Assembly: GCF_036324505.1 (NCBI RefSeq)
Contig: NC_086354.1
Coordinates: forward strand, 19,840,707 to 19,904,706
DNA length: 64,000 bases
Source of the DNA: Eleginops maclovinus
Taxonomy: Eukaryota > Chordata > Actinopteri > Perciformes > Eleginopidae
Reading direction: 5' to 3'
Part shown: positions 13,237 to 28,600 of the stretch, piece by piece
How positions within the stretch are numbered: position 1 is the stretch's first letter
Layout: each line of letters starts with the position of its first letter
The notes under the pieces: generated by a model
What the model saw: the letters and a program-made list of their open reading frames with translations, nothing else
What the model was told of the DNA's origin: nothing
Databases searched by the model: none
Translations under genes and position numbers: made by a program

Positions 13237-13885
13237 CCTCCTTTCATAGTGCTGAGGTTGACTTTCATTATAAAGACAGGTAAATTAGGTACCAGCTGCA
13301 GTGTCAGGGAGGTTATTTTTTATTTAAAAGGGAACATTCAAAGCTAATAAGCGTCAGCAAATTGAGCTGACTGCGGGGATATTGGATTTAATTCACAGAC
13401 ACTTGGAGTAATGAAATCTACGGATGAAAGGAAAAGGTGTGGGGATGCACAGTGAACCTCCGTGGACAGATACCATTCAACATCAGAGCAATACAATTTG
13501 ACAGGAAAGGGAGAAAAGCATACAGTATAAAATGTTTTTGGATCACTTTTCAGTTATTGTTTAAATGTTTTATTCATCTGCATACAACAAGTGTTTTGAC
13601 ACCATCTTGGATCATTTAAATCCTATAGAGAGGTAAAAAAGATGACATTCTGAAACTATAAATATACAGGAATTAGAAAGTACTACTCTTGTTTCCCCCA
13701 CCTCTTCATCATACCTCGTACCACTATAAATGCAAGGAGAAACTAAGGAATGTCATAATTTAACTGAGAGAAATATGAGGTCGGATTCTATATTAAAAGT
13801 CATAAATATTTAAGCAGCTCTCCGTATGCAGGGAGAGAGAAAGAGCTTAGGGTGACCATCCCACCCTCACCCTCAGTGCCCCCCC

Positions 13886-13890
<5 letters not shown>

Positions 13891-13947
<57 letters not shown>
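13891..13947 (+). repeat. (CT)n microsatellite
   Basis: 57 bp of perfect CT, preceded by a C-rich pyrimidine run from about 13880. On the ntng1 strand this is a GA tract. It lies in inferred intron 1, about 0.65 kb to the right of the CA tract. Confidence 0.98.
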
Positions 13948-13951
<4 letters not shown>

Positions 13952-15879
13952 CCTTCACCTGTTTTTGAAGCCTCTGAAACACCCCCTTGTGTCCGCTTGC
14001 ATTCCATCCCCTGGGCAGCTCAAGCATGGCAGAGTGTTTTAAAAGTCAGCAGGCAGCCGTGCCCCGTGGCTTATATTGCTTACAAACTCCCAGCTAGACT
14101 CTTAAAAACCATGGCGGATGTATTCTATTCATTTTATAGTAATCCCCTTAAAGTGTGCCTTTGTTCTCTGTCTCCGAGTGTGGCTTTCTGATCTCCTGTT
14201 GGATCCCATAAGGGGCAAAGTGAAAGAGAGCTGTCCACGGTGCTGAAATATGGGACTTCTAATCAGCTCCTATGATTCACAGTAGTACACCTGTACCTTA
14301 AACACTGTCGTCGATTTTCAAGATGACACTTTTATTGATCTCATTCTAAAAACATGAAAAAGCCCCTGACAGCCTAAACTGAGGCCCCATCTGTGGTTTA
14401 CCTCGCAACAATTGCTGTTCTGTTGCCTTGCTGTTTCCGTATCGAGCACCTGGTCAGGATTCTGGATGTGTACACGTACAATGCCGCCTTGTTCTGATTA
14501 TTGATTTTGCTGACTTTCAACCAATAACTTTTGATCCATAGCCAGTTTGAGCAGACTGATGCTTTGTGGCTGGCTGATGAGTGCAAAAATAAACGGGTTA
14601 ATGCATCCAAGGTCCTCCGAGCCAAGAACCAAACCCTTCCATATCAGTCACAGTGGGATCCAAAGGCAAGCAGAAGCATGTCTGTACTGGCAAGCATTTG
14701 TCTTCTCATTGTCTTTCACTCCTTCATTCTTTCTCACAAGGTCTCTCATTCAATCTGTCAGCCCTGCTCTTCCCCTCTTCAAACCCTTCTCCATTTCTTT
14801 GTCTCTCAACGGCACCATTACTGCACTAGATCTGTAAGCACATTAAACATCGCGATTAATGTCCAGGGGCTCCACCTTTTAGCCTTTGAAATCTGAGTCA
14901 CTTTTTATTTACAACAGTGACTGGCTGTGCAAAGAGCTTTTACCCTGGGAGGATGTGGTCGAGACAGTGTAAGGGTCCCTCAGTGTGGAGCCCAGCCGGT
15001 GAGGCAGCCTGCCTGCACCACTGCATGCCACACATGAAATCTGATGCCATACATTATTTAAAAGTTCTTCTCCTCAACTACTAACATGCAAAAACGCAGA
15101 ACATATTGCATTACATTTTAAAATCTAGGACATGTCACATTCATGCAATCAAAAACACACGACAGAGACCAAGGCAAAAGTCCAACAATTGTATAGTTTG
15201 TCAAGTGATAAAGCCAGTTTCAATGATGCAAAGGAAACAACCATTAAGCAGACACTACGATATTTAACAAGTATGGGTCAGATTTTGCGCAGAGGCGAGG
15301 CACACCTATATCTGACTTTACTGACCTGCTGCGCAACAGGTTAAAGTCCCATTATGTCAAATATTAATCGGCAAAGAAATAGCGATGTTTGAGAACATAA
15401 GGTGCAAATCCAAATTGTTCCAATCCCGTATGTTTAAAACATACCACTTCAAACCTGATTATGGTGAAAGTTAACCTATAAACAGCCCACTGTGATGACT
15501 CTAAAAATGCCTTTTTAGTCTCGATTGTCATCAGCACACAAGTGACGGTGTGCAAAAAGGAAAATGAACAATATGAATGCACAAAACTCGATAATACTCA
15601 CATTTAAATTCGCTCCTGTGTCGAGCTGCTCATTCAACAAGTTTACAGCCAAAAGTAGTTGCTGCAAGACTTTGTTTGATACGCCTGTGAGTGATTTTTC
15701 TCTTTCCAGTGTAGCCTACTCTAATTTCACCAGATGAATCAAGAGAAGCGTCATATGCAGCATTCAAATTAAGAGCTAAACGTTTTCTCTTTAAAAGAAA
15801 AACACTTTATTTTAACTTTTGAGTCTCACTAAAGTAGCTTTGCAGTCCATATTTTATTCCAGGTCTTGCTCTCATTGAG

Positions 15880-17180
15880 ACCTTTCCTTTCGCGCCTGTA
15901 AACGCCGCAAAGTAACGACAGTCCACACAGGGCTTTACGCAGCACTGCTCTTGGCGCAGCATATGTCGGAATGGCGCACGAAAATACTTAAAGATACCGT
16001 TAAGGGGGATACACGGCAGTCCCAAATTCATTAAAGTCCATCAACGCGTATGAAAACACATCCTGATGTAGAGCAACTTATGGAGTCTTTTGGATAGATG
16101 TGTTAGTCTAGCCGAGTTGTGGACCGGAGAGGAGGAGAGAGATAAGCAATCTTCCTGAAATGGAGACGCTATGTCCAGTTACATACGAGCGCTCCGCGGG
16201 GTCCTAGAGATAATTCCGACTTGCTTGTAAATCTCAACTTCAACCATTGTTTTTTTACGACGTGGTTAAACAGCGTAAAAATATCAAGCCTTCCGTAGAG
16301 TAGTCTATCTAACGATTGAGTCCCAAAATCAATTTCCCCCCCTCGTAGTAGTTTCTATTGTGTTTAAAATGCAACTCATCGTACAGTGATGCTTTCCGAA
16401 ATTCTTGACGGCAGTTTTCCCGAATAAACATGGCATGATTTGTTTCGTAAACGTTGAAAGTCGAATCTTATATTTAAAGTTGCTCCACAACGGGATCTAC
16501 TGCTTTATACAGCAGAGTTAAACTATCGTACAGCTTCCAACAGCTGCAAACCTACACGCACTGACATCAATTGAAAAACAGTTCAAACATTTTCGACCTC
16601 AGCAAACACTATTGGTAATTACAGTGTTCAGCTGTGAGAAGACGTATCATCTACTGCCGTGCAAACCACACATATCAGTTAACTCATTGCGATTGTATTA
16701 TCACATTTAAGCCGCCCTAACATGACAGGGGTGTGGGAAATAAATCAACCTAATTTTAACCGAGGCAAGTCCTCAGGGCAGAAATCTAAAGTAAAACGCT
16801 GTTAGAATTTATTATAAGTTGAACATCGCTTCAGAACTCGATGGTTTCGGAAAAACAAAATAAATATCTTACCTTTCATTAAGATGTTGTGGATTTGAAA
16901 GTGCACTTGCAGAAAAAGGAAAGGGAAAAAGTCCTCCAGCCGAAGTTGTTGGTGTTAATAGTCGGCGGATTTTGAAAGGAGAGCTGAAAGAATAACTACA
17001 GTTAGGTGCGTATACCGGGCTCCCTTGGCAAGGAGTCATAGGTGTCACCCTCTCCACTACAGGGTGCCGAGCAGCACGGCAAACAGCCGCGGTGACAGGT
17101 CGCTTTGAACACGCATTTTAATTGAGGTGTAATGCCAACTGGTGGAGATTGCACGATAAGAACAACCGCGCCCACCTGAA
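15880..17180. promoter_or_regulatory. CpG-richer region around the inferred ntng1 exon 1
   Basis: CpG dinucleotides are visibly more frequent here than in the flanking kilobases, for example in GAGCGCTCCGCGGGG near 16190 and in the stretches at 15895-15975 and 17050-17170. Simple repeats and transposon ends are absent. The patch covers the inferred exon 1 and the first kilobase of intron 1, as expected for a vertebrate promoter. I judged this by eye and did not compute observed/expected CpG. Confidence 0.45.
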
Positions 17181-17230
17181 GGTCACCACAGTAATTGAGT
17201 GGACTGTATCCCATGTCGGTGCACAAAACT
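16873..17230 (-). other. ntng1: Putative non-coding exon 1 of ntng1
   Basis: On the minus strand a near-consensus donor (GAAAG then GTAAGATATT) places an exon end at 16873. The sequence to its right is richer in CpG than the surrounding introns and carries no recognisable protein. Two upstream frames start here, at 17226 (74 codons) and at 17057. The second crosses the predicted splice: AG from exon 1 joins G from exon 2 at 11356, and it then continues to the TAG at 11313-11311. The right edge is set only by the candidate TATA-like site near 17262. Exon 1 of mammalian NTNG1 is also non-coding, which fits, but no transcript evidence is available here. Confidence 0.45.
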
Positions 17231-17259
17231 GAGATGTAAAATCAGTACTCGACTAGACT

Positions 17260-17273
17260 CTTATATTCTCCAA
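17260..17273 (-). promoter_or_regulatory. Candidate ntng1 core promoter (TATA-like and CCAAT motifs)
   Basis: On the minus strand TATAAG occupies 17265-17260. An ATTGG (CCAAT box, reverse orientation) lies just upstream at 17273-17269. A start site about 30 bp downstream would fall near 17230, next to the inferred exon 1. The CCAAT box is unusually close to the TATA-like motif, and both motifs are short enough to occur by chance. Confidence 0.25.
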
Positions 17274-17290
17274 TCATATTTTTAGAGGTG

Positions 17291-18067
17291 TGTGAATTGA
17301 TTGTGTTCCATCTATACCTATCATTTTCTCTTTGTTATCTTCTTGCATTCATATTCAGAACGTTGGACAGCTTGTGTGCCCTATAGGCAACTTCACCACA
17401 TACCGGAGTGGCTTTTTGATCAAGGAACTACCTATTTTTTATATTTCACAATACTTCAAAACGTTTGGTAGAGTAGATTGTGATGAATACAGTTTGGGAC
17501 TCAGTGGGTTCTTCCATGCTCCTTTAAATCCTATATTTAGTCATTAAATTCTACTTCTTTCAACCCCTTCATCCATTTTATTTCAAAATACTACAACAAA
17601 CATATTGGAATCAACCATCTCAATTTTTAAAGGTTCCTTTCAATCCATCTTTTCCTCAAATCAGAATACATACACTTCATTTCCAAACGTGGTTTCTTTC
17701 TCTATTTCTCTATTTTGCACAATGATTGCTAAGAAGCTGAAGGTTTGAAATGCCCCCAAATCAGCCTGTATTGATTTCAGGCAAATTAATATGCAAGGAA
17801 AGACTTGTTATCCCATTAAAAACTGTAAAAGCCATTTTCTTTTTCGGATAAAGGCAGATTTGGTCCAGACCGGAGCTGCATGACAACAAGTCTCTCATCC
17901 CCACTGAGGTAAAGTGGCTCACATTGTATCAGAGGGTTCAGCCTTTGCTTCGAGCGACTGCTGCTCTTGACATTTCCATTAAATCATTCCTCCTGGAAAT
18001 ACTACCATGCCGCCCTGACAGTCACATGCATGACTGTGCTCTGTCATTTTGATTATAAGCAGTGTAG

Positions 18068-18107
<40 letters not shown>

Positions 18108-21100
18108 TGCAGTTTTGGAAGTAGTCATCATTTAATCAAACAAGAAGCGCACCTTCATTTTGCAGTAGTTTGCATGGAGTTCAACTATATTCATATTAGC
18201 ATAGTAGTTAAATTACTTTAATTTTTTGGGGTAATTTCTTCTATAACGTAAGGGCTTCCACTTTGTCGAGTTTAAGAGAACCAAAGACCAAGGGCCATGG
18301 CTACTAACATGCTCATTATGTGTTGCGAGGTGTTAGCTGGATGAATTGAAATTCATCCTCTTGGGGTTTTTAATACCTTGACAGCAACCCATCTATTTGT
18401 TGTTGAGGTACCAAAGTGATGGACTGAAGGACTGACCCTCATTGCTGTCCCTGCAGCCATGCCACTCTAAAAATAAAGGTCTGAAGCCCCAATGTTGAAA
18501 ACATTCCACATGGTGATGGACAATCACAATGACTTTGTGGATTTGTTTTACCTGTATTAAGTCCAGTCTTAGAGCAACAACAAATCAACTACAGTTTATT
18601 GAATTTCAACTTAGCAAACTAAAGCAGTTCAGAGTAGTGCGAATATAAATATACTACAGTAGATATTTTTCCTCATGCCCCGCCCCCCCCAGCCCCCATG
18701 GGTCAAAGGTTTCAGGGTCATCTGAATGAATCCACAAAGCCTGCATGAAATCACATCAGAGAGTCAAGAATTCCTCCATTGCTGCTCCTCGGTCTTTCAG
18801 CGGCATGCTATGGTGCACGGTGAAGAGACGAAGGTGGAGTCTGCCCTCTCACCCTCTGCATGTCCTCAACCGAGAGCTGGCACTGACAGAGATGGAGGGT
18901 TTGCTGTTTGATTCAGCTCTCGGGGGTCTATTGATGGTTTCAAAGTGGAGTCCACCTGCCACTGCTTTAATCATCCGTGACCCCGGCTGCATGTTGGAAG
19001 ATCGCAGAGGGGGACCGGATCAGCAGTCCTGTACGTGTGTGTGTGTTTGTGTGTGAGCGGTCAAAAGAAAGTAAAGAAAGAAGGAGAGACAGATGTGTGT
19101 ATATATATATAGCGAGAAAGAGGATACAGGAACATTCAGATCTAAAGAGGTAAGGTGTGTATGAGTCGGCCAGCTGCTTTTCAACTTTGTCATCATGTGT
19201 GACATTTTATATGAGCTTTCTTGGAATAACATTGTTTTGATCCCATCCAGCTCCATGCTTCTTCTTCTCTCATGAAGCATTTCTATCTGGTTTAAATGTA
19301 TTATTAGTGTATTTAATACGATTTTACTCCAGAGGTGGAGCAGAGTGAATCAGCATGCAGGCACAACTTATGGCTGCCACATTAATTCAATTTATTCCAA
19401 AGCCTTTCTTAAGGCCAAGGTTGTAATTATGGCATGCAATTAGATGTGGTATAAATATTAGATAACTTCACAATTCCCAGTGAAAGTTAACCCAAAACTG
19501 TTTTTTTTCCCCCCAGGTATTGGTGATTTACATAAATATCTCAAAGCGCTTCTGGCTATAATTAAAGTGAAATTCACATGGAGCTGACAAACATCATTCA
19601 TCGTTTGGGTGAGAAGGTTGTTATAAGTGTTTACCTATTCTTTTTGCGTCACCAGAAGTCTTCTGATAATTGGAGTGAAACTTCACCTTTTAAAGTGACA
19701 AGTGGAGCCACCGTGTGATGGCGTATGACTCCACACTTTTCAATTTGAGTGGGTTGTTACCACACATAAAAGTCAGTGTACACAAGGAGTTTGTGACATT
19801 TTTTAGAGAGTATGCCAAAGACACTGCAGTGCAGGAAGTGATCAGGGTAAGGAAGGAGGATGCAGAGTCAGGAAACACTGTTTGGAACTAGTTCAAGCAC
19901 TGCTGTGTGTGTGCGTTTGCGTGAGATGATGAAAGTAATCTTTATTCGAGACACTAATCCTAAAAATTATCCTTTTACCTAGTCAACATCTTTAATAACT
20001 GATATGGTAACAAGTAACTTTGCCCTGATTCATAGCAGTTTACCAAGCGTTTAATACATTTATTTACATTAATTTATTTTATTAGGGAATCCTATTGAGA
20101 TTTAAATGATTTTACAAGAGACCAGATAACAGACAGCAAACAGAAGGGAGACAACTTTATACAGTCAATGAGAAACATGAGATAAAGCACTCACTGATTT
20201 TGGGATGTAAAGAGATCCATCCCACTGTTTGATACAGAAAACAATGATGAGTACACAACATCGTGATAAAACATAACATACACTAATATACTGTATAGAA
20301 TCAGAACCTGCTGTTGTAAAAACGATCAAGGCAAAACCCGTACCGCTTAGAGACAGACATGCAATGATATTAGTCTATTTTTTAGTTGGGGCCACACATT
20401 GGTCATTTTATGATTAAATTAACCAACCTCATGCTTGAACACTGACAGCGTTTCCAGTCTATCCACACCATCCCCAATTAGGAAGCCCTGACAGTACCTG
20501 AACTTGGCTGTGTTGCAGTGAAGGCGAAGTAAAACCAAATCCCATTTGCGGACAAAGTCTGATTAAAGCAGAATACTGAGTTGGGTATTCACTTCTGAAT
20601 CATTTCATATGACCTCATCATAGTTATATGATAACATAAATGTATGGTATTCCTGGATAGAAAGATATATGAATAGTTAGAAAGGATCCTTGAAAGAGAG
20701 AGAGAGAGAGAACTGGAGACAACCATGACTGCTCTTTGCACTCCTGGAATCTTGAATCAAAAGTCATGTTGAGTGGGTGGCACACTTCCTTCTTGCCAGG
20801 TATCAGAGGCAAGCGAGTGAGACCTTAGCTGCACCTAAACCAGGGCATTGAAGCAGCTGGAGCCGGCATTTCTTTCCTTGAGAGACATGGGCAACTGGCC
20901 AAACTCTCTGGGAGCCGTGCTTCATTTCACTACATGATGGATGGCACCAGTCACGTTTAGCCGTAAAAACAGATCAGTTCATCAACAGCCCTCCATAATA
21001 TGGGAGAGGAGATAAAAGCGTTCTGTTAGGATAAATACTGTAATTGAAATGAGGGTGATAAGAAGTGTGAACTATACCCAAGGCCAATTAACACCTTTAG

Positions 21101-22776
21101 GTTACTTCCTGACCTTTTACTGAAATAAACGGGAGAGATGATGCTACCGAGTGTCTAATTGCGGCTGTATGTACTGCAGATGGCTCATACTTGCCACAGG
21201 CTTATTCAAATGTCCATGTCTTTAAAAAGAAAATTGAATTCATAATGATATTATCAATGTGCTCAACATGCCGTATAACAAGCATGAGTCTAAGGGGAAA
21301 AAGATCACTGCTTGTTTTGGAGGTATTATAAAAGAGACAGTCCCATTAGGTAATAGTCCGGAGGAGGCTTTGTTTTTTTTGCTGTTGCGGTAAAGCGTTG
21401 ATTTGACGGTTTGACTCAAATGTCTACACACCCATGTGAGCCTCTTGACATTTATTAGGTACGGCATGCCAAAAAGTCCACATATTCCCTGCGGTTCTTT
21501 TGCTTTGTCTTGACAAGGTTTAGACTTTTTATGTGGTGCAGAGGAGAGCTGAGATTTTTCTTGCAAGATTTCTGGTGGATTGACATGTTGAATACACTCA
21601 GCATGCAGTACAGAAGGGTTTTATATTTCAGATTACATATCTGCAATAGCTGACCATAACAAGTTAATTGCTATGTGGTTTGCCAGGTCTGCTATTTTGT
21701 GAATTAAAGCCTCATTTACTGGGAAACTGTAGCTTCAGTTGTCGGAGCACATTGTAGTTTATGAAGTCATATCTTTTTTATCAGTGATCAAGATAGTATT
21801 TCTTAGCTGGACGCTAATGTCTTGAAGCTTTTCCGTTGTTGTGTGACCACGAGCAGCTTCCCAGAAGGCAGACTTAGATGGAATATATCCCAGAATCAAT
21901 TATCTATAAATTGGATTGTATTACAGAGAACAGTATCTCTGAATACGTTTGGTAGAGGCACACAGGAGATCGTCAACAGAGTGTAACCAACCAACGCTGG
22001 GCGCATGTTAACACGGTTTAACACAGACAAATGTTGCCTCTGTCATTAATTAAAATTCCAAGCAGCCATTCATTATTCTTTGTCGCTACTACATGCATCT
22101 CTATGTTCTGCAGGCAGTGCAGTGGGGGTGTTGTCCCACAAACTATTAATTGATTGGATTTTTCTTGTGTTCTGCCTTCTTAATCGCCTGACTATCAATT
22201 AAGCCTGTGCTGAGCATGTTACCCCCATATATCATGCTATTTGTGTCTGTCATGTTCTGAGCGGTTCATTATTTCCAACATGGACCATTGGCAGACGACA
22301 AGGTAGTCATTGACCTCTACCTAATCTACTTTTGATTGAGGGTAACACCTTCCGATGTGGAGACTGCTGCCTAATGTTTAGGTCCACTTAGAGAATATTG
22401 ATTCCGAAGGTTAGCATACACTGTAAAAATAAAGTCCACTATCTTGATTTGTGTGTTTGTGAATGCTTGACTAAGCATTCACTCACCCATGTCTAATCTA
22501 CTTTTCTTTGAGGTTAACCTGTTGGGATGTTAAAAACCACAGGGACCTGTGTGCTGCTCGTAAACTGAACTCAAACTGCTGAAGCTGCTGTGCTATCAGG
22601 AGGAGAGAAATCTTTGCAAACTTCAGGCAGCTCAACGAATAACAAACCTTTCGCTCACACTGGGTTCTCCTGCACAGCACACACTTTGAAATAAGAACAG
22701 CAGAACTCGTCTAAGCTATTTTTGAGATTATAACCCTGTGTGTGTTCAGCCAGTAAACATGGCAGGTTTTTAAACA
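17291..22776. other. Intergenic, no gene seen
   Basis: Apart from the GATA tract, short GT and TA runs near 19035 and 19100, and a short GA run near 20700, I see no exon, RNA gene or transposon end here. The open frames are short, lack domain motifs and overlap on both strands. Confidence 0.6.
18069..18107 (+). repeat. (GATA)n microsatellite
   Basis: Nearly ten tandem GATA units. It lies in the intergenic flank about 0.85 kb upstream of the inferred ntng1 promoter. Confidence 0.97.
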
Positions 22777-22778
22777 TA

Positions 22779-24379
<1,601 letters not shown>

Positions 24380-24997
24380 TATGTGAACCAAGCACATAAC
24401 CTACCACATGTTATGATGTTCACAGATCACCCAGCATGGCCTCTGTATCTTTGGTGATGAAGTCCAGAAATTCCTAGAGTGCATTCTCACAACTCATCCA
24501 GTCGGGGTTGTTGTGAGTTCATGTCAACTTCCAATTCTCATTATCCTTGGACATTAATATCTGGTCCATAACAATATATTCAAGTATTTTCTGATGTAAA
24601 ACACCACTTAAAGCATAGGTTCCTTTTTTACAAGTCTCGAATAATGCTCACATTGGAGGGTATCCCTTCAAGAGGTCATACACTCGTACAACCTTTCTAA
24701 ACACAAACAAGTGTATTCTTTAGATACACTTGTCTTTCTCATATTCTTCAGTATAGGTTTACTGAACAATCAATTCAATGTCATTTCATATCCTAAATGT
24801 TTTCCAAAAGCAGAAATGTTAAACATGTTTATGTGTTTCAGTCAGGTTTAAACTCTGGCAGGGATATCAGGAAACATTTTTGTAGCATAGTAAAAAAAAA
24901 GAGAGCAATTTTTGCTTTTTATATTTTTGTACTTTTTGGATTTCATTCAATTGAGTAGTCAAAAAATATATTCCTATTTGGCTATTTTATATTTTTA

Positions 24998-25083
24998 TTT
25001 AAAGAGGACATACTATGCTAATTTCCAGGTTCACATTTGTATTTTTGCCTCTACTGTGAGATGTTTACATGCTTTAATGTTTA
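24998..25083 (-). repeat. Dispersed repeat family A, partial copy in reverse orientation
   Basis: The block begins TTTAAAGAGGACATACTATG and includes TTTTTGCCTCTACTGTGAGA and CATGCTTTAATGTT. The reverse complement of 1805-1890 has the same order of motifs with scattered substitutions. The copy is truncated. Confidence 0.6.
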
Positions 25084-25644
25084 TTAATGTCAATTCATTA
25101 ATGATGACTGCCTGACTTTTTCTAATGACTATGATGCCTTTGAGGTTTTATTAATGAATAGCATTCTTACCTGCGACCTATGAATATTTAAGAATAGATT
25201 TCCAACATGTATTACTGCTACTGTTTATACATCCAGCCTTTCAATGTTGTTCTGCAGTCAGGGAACCGTTGGTTTGTATTTGCTCCCGGTATTAACAGGC
25301 ATTGACATGCCTCCAGCTGAGGTGTTTCATCAGAAACTCAGGTGATTAAAAGTGGAGTGGAAGCAGAATTCAGATAGTTGGAATGCCTAAGCCCCAAGTT
25401 TTCTGGAGCATTGCCTGAGCAGACTTTTATGTGGAAGATAACTGTCATCACATATTTTCGTGCGCCAATCTTATCTCCCCCAAAACATGATATTTTTGGA
25501 GATAGGGCTACTGTATTTTACAGGCTCACGCATCCACCCATAGACTTCTCTGTTCTCCCTCTATACTACGGCTGATATGTACGGTACCTTTATTTATTCC
25601 ACCCACACAAACAGATACATGTGCACACAAATGCAGCAACACCA

Positions 25645-25671
25645 ACACACACACACACACACACACACACA
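25645..25671 (+). repeat. (AC)n microsatellite
   Basis: A 27-bp perfect AC tract in intergenic sequence. Confidence 0.95.
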
Positions 25672-28600
25672 TCTTCCCAATAAGAATACACATATTTGTA
25701 AACACCGCCCCCTAACAGGCGCTTCCTCGTCAAGCGTTTCCTGTTGTTTTCTTATTTGGGTTCGCAGTGCTCCTTGAAGTAACCTTTCTCGTTCTGAGAA
25801 TCTGCAATGCAGGCTGTCTTCATTTAGGTGTGTGTTGGGTGGGCAGGGTGGAGCCTGCATTATTTATGATGAGGCAAACCAGCAGCAAGTGATAGGCACC
25901 AAACAGACACAAGAACAGCCCCTCATACCACAGCGAAGCAATCAAACACAGTCCCCATGCATTTAGGGACGCCTCATGACATCTCCTTTCATTTTAAACA
26001 TAAAACATTCTCCCCTGCTGAACGCCTTGGAGAAAACAAAAATGAGAAGTTTCGGAATTGGATGTCCTAAGGGAGCGTGCCGGCATATCTCCCCCCCGAA
26101 TGTTGGTGTAAGAGTGTTTCTGATGATTTGTCAGAAAATAAGAGGAGTGCGTAGAAATCATGATAAACATTCAACCAGATGAACAAGGACATTTCTATCT
26201 CCAGCCCTCATCTTTGGGGAAGCATTGTTTTCCGCTAAAACAAAACGTCACATCAGCTCTGAAATAGGCTTCCGGCTCCTGGAGATAGAGCGGTCTAATG
26301 AATTGATATTACAATGCAAATAGCACCTATCCATTGTCATCAAGCGCTGAATCGTCTTTGTTTGTCGAGGTTTACATTAAACCCAGAATCTGAAGTGTGG
26401 CTGACAGACAAAGACTTACTTGTGATGTTCATGTTATGGAAAATGAATAAAGCATGAAGGCGAAGTGTTTGGGTGCAGGCTTTATGGAGAGGACAGGGGG
26501 AGGGTTGAGAGATGTGGTGGGTGGATAGGTGGGAAAGGGGGTGTTGTGGGATGGAGGTTGGTGCAGAGGCCACAGGGTCTGCAGGCCAAGTCTGCGGAGA
26601 AATCCTCAGATTTTTTCTTCAGTATGCAAGGCAGGTGCTGGAATCCAGCGAAAGCTCTTAAATATTAAACGCCAACCACCTGCAGTTTTTCCCTCTCCTT
26701 CTTTTCAATAATAGAGGACAGCCGTCGAAGCTGTGATATTTCTATGTGTGAGAGAATAATGGTTGCATAACAGAGAATAGTACAAAGCATGTTTACAACA
26801 AAACCATCATGCATCTAGCCAACTGTGTCCATACAGGACAGATTCATATGGGGGGATAATGGAACTTAAATTGCACTTCTACTGAATCAAAAGTCTACAT
26901 TTGAATTCCAAAAAATTCCTCCTAGAGACATGGCTACTGCACAGCAAAAGGCTCATTTGTATATATTTTACGTAATTAGATAACCACAGGCTTAACATTT
27001 GACAAATAGATAGTTTGTTGATCTTTTCATTCGCAGGATTGACTGCAATCTCCAACATGGATTTGGGTATTTCTCTGGAGGCCCAGAGCTGGCCTCATTT
27101 CCTGATCAAAAGAGCTCTCCCTGTCTGGTACAGATCTGGGATTAAATGGCTATCTTTGATGACTCACTTAGTAAAATTACAACCCTGTCTCCAAAGATTA
27201 CCCTCCCCGCTGCCTTCTTTCTTCCACTATTTCTGAGGTTCGGTCAGTCCCAAGACTTCATTTTAGATGTCTATTTAAAATCAATTCTTTGATAGTGTGC
27301 TCATGAGATAATCTGCTTTTTTCCCCTAAATCTTAAGCATTTAGCATTTCAATTAGATCGTAACATCTAGGAAAATGTGTGTGTTGTTAGTTATATCAAA
27401 TATTAGAAATCATATTCATAGACATATGTTGGTGATATATAGAAGGTTATGAAGTTAAATTAAACATATACAACAAAATGTCCCCATGATGGCATGTTCA
27501 CATGGAAGTAAAGTTACCTGTTAAAATATTTAAGACTTTCATACCCAGAGGTCCGAAAGATTTCCTCTCATTGTTCCTGCTTTAAGCTTTCTTCGAGGGT
27601 AGACTTGTTCACTAACCTGAGAATCGGAATTCAAATAAACGGTTTGACATTTTGCTAACTGCAGTTATTCACTTCGTACATGTATATGCTTTCTAGGAGT
27701 CAGACAAGAACATCCATAGCTCTCCTGCAGGAAAATAAGTGGAATACAGGCCATTTATGTCTCGACCACACAACCACCCCGCACGACAGGCACACTGACA
27801 TGAATCCAAAAGCACAATAAATGATTACCCTTCCCCTAAACAGAATTTGCAGTGCACACGTACACACTTGACCCCAGGAGCAACTGAAACATACATTTGC
27901 CTGCATCTCAACAAGATCTACACTCCAGGAACACTCAAAATCAACAGGACAATGATTAATAACCCTGCAGCTCAACAACACAGGATGTGCAGCACAGATA
28001 CACTCATGTTAAGCCAACAGAACATAACAGAAACACTGCTGTCAGCCACAAAGAAGAGAGATGTAAAATCATTTATGGCAGGCTCGTCAGTAGACTCCCA
28101 TCAAACCCAACTCCACCAGCTCCGTTAACACTGTCACCTATGTATCACCTGCTGGGGGGGGTCCTCAGCAGCGGCCTCAGAATTCTTGCTCATTTTATGG
28201 AATCAGCCTGCAGCAGCTCCTCTGTCCAGACTCTTCATTTGGTATTGGTAGACTGCTGCAGCTGGCAGGAACTTTTCATGGCACTTGCTTCATTATAATG
28301 TTACTTTTGAATAATAATTGTTTAACCAATTTTGCAGCATCAGCCTCAAAGTCTTTTTTCTTGTGGTCTTTGACATTTTTCTGCTCCACCTTTTTCACTT
28401 TTTCAGTCATTTATTGTGAATTGTATTCGACTCTGTTCTTCCTATTTTGATTTAATTTGATTTCCACTTGACCTCTGACATTATGGACAAATCACGATGG
28501 GCTGTTCCAACATAAACAGGGCTGCGGTCGACAGATCATTCCCTCCCTTTCTATTAGTGTTCTTGTTGCCTAGTGGCCCATTGGGCAATTGCCATCCATT

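Larger units (their letters stand above)
11357..16872 (-). other. ntng1: ntng1 intron 1 (inferred)
   Basis: This is the interval between the inferred exon 1 donor (GT at 16872-16871) and the exon 2 acceptor (AG at 11358-11357), 5516 bp. It contains the long CA and CT microsatellites annotated separately. I see no other recognisable exon or transposon in it. The open frames at 11680-11988, 14531-14896 and similar places have no domain signature and are treated as chance. Confidence 0.5.

Noticed and set aside
13800..14027. Arg/Glu repeat protein on the minus strand
   Set aside because: It is the CT microsatellite read as GA codons.
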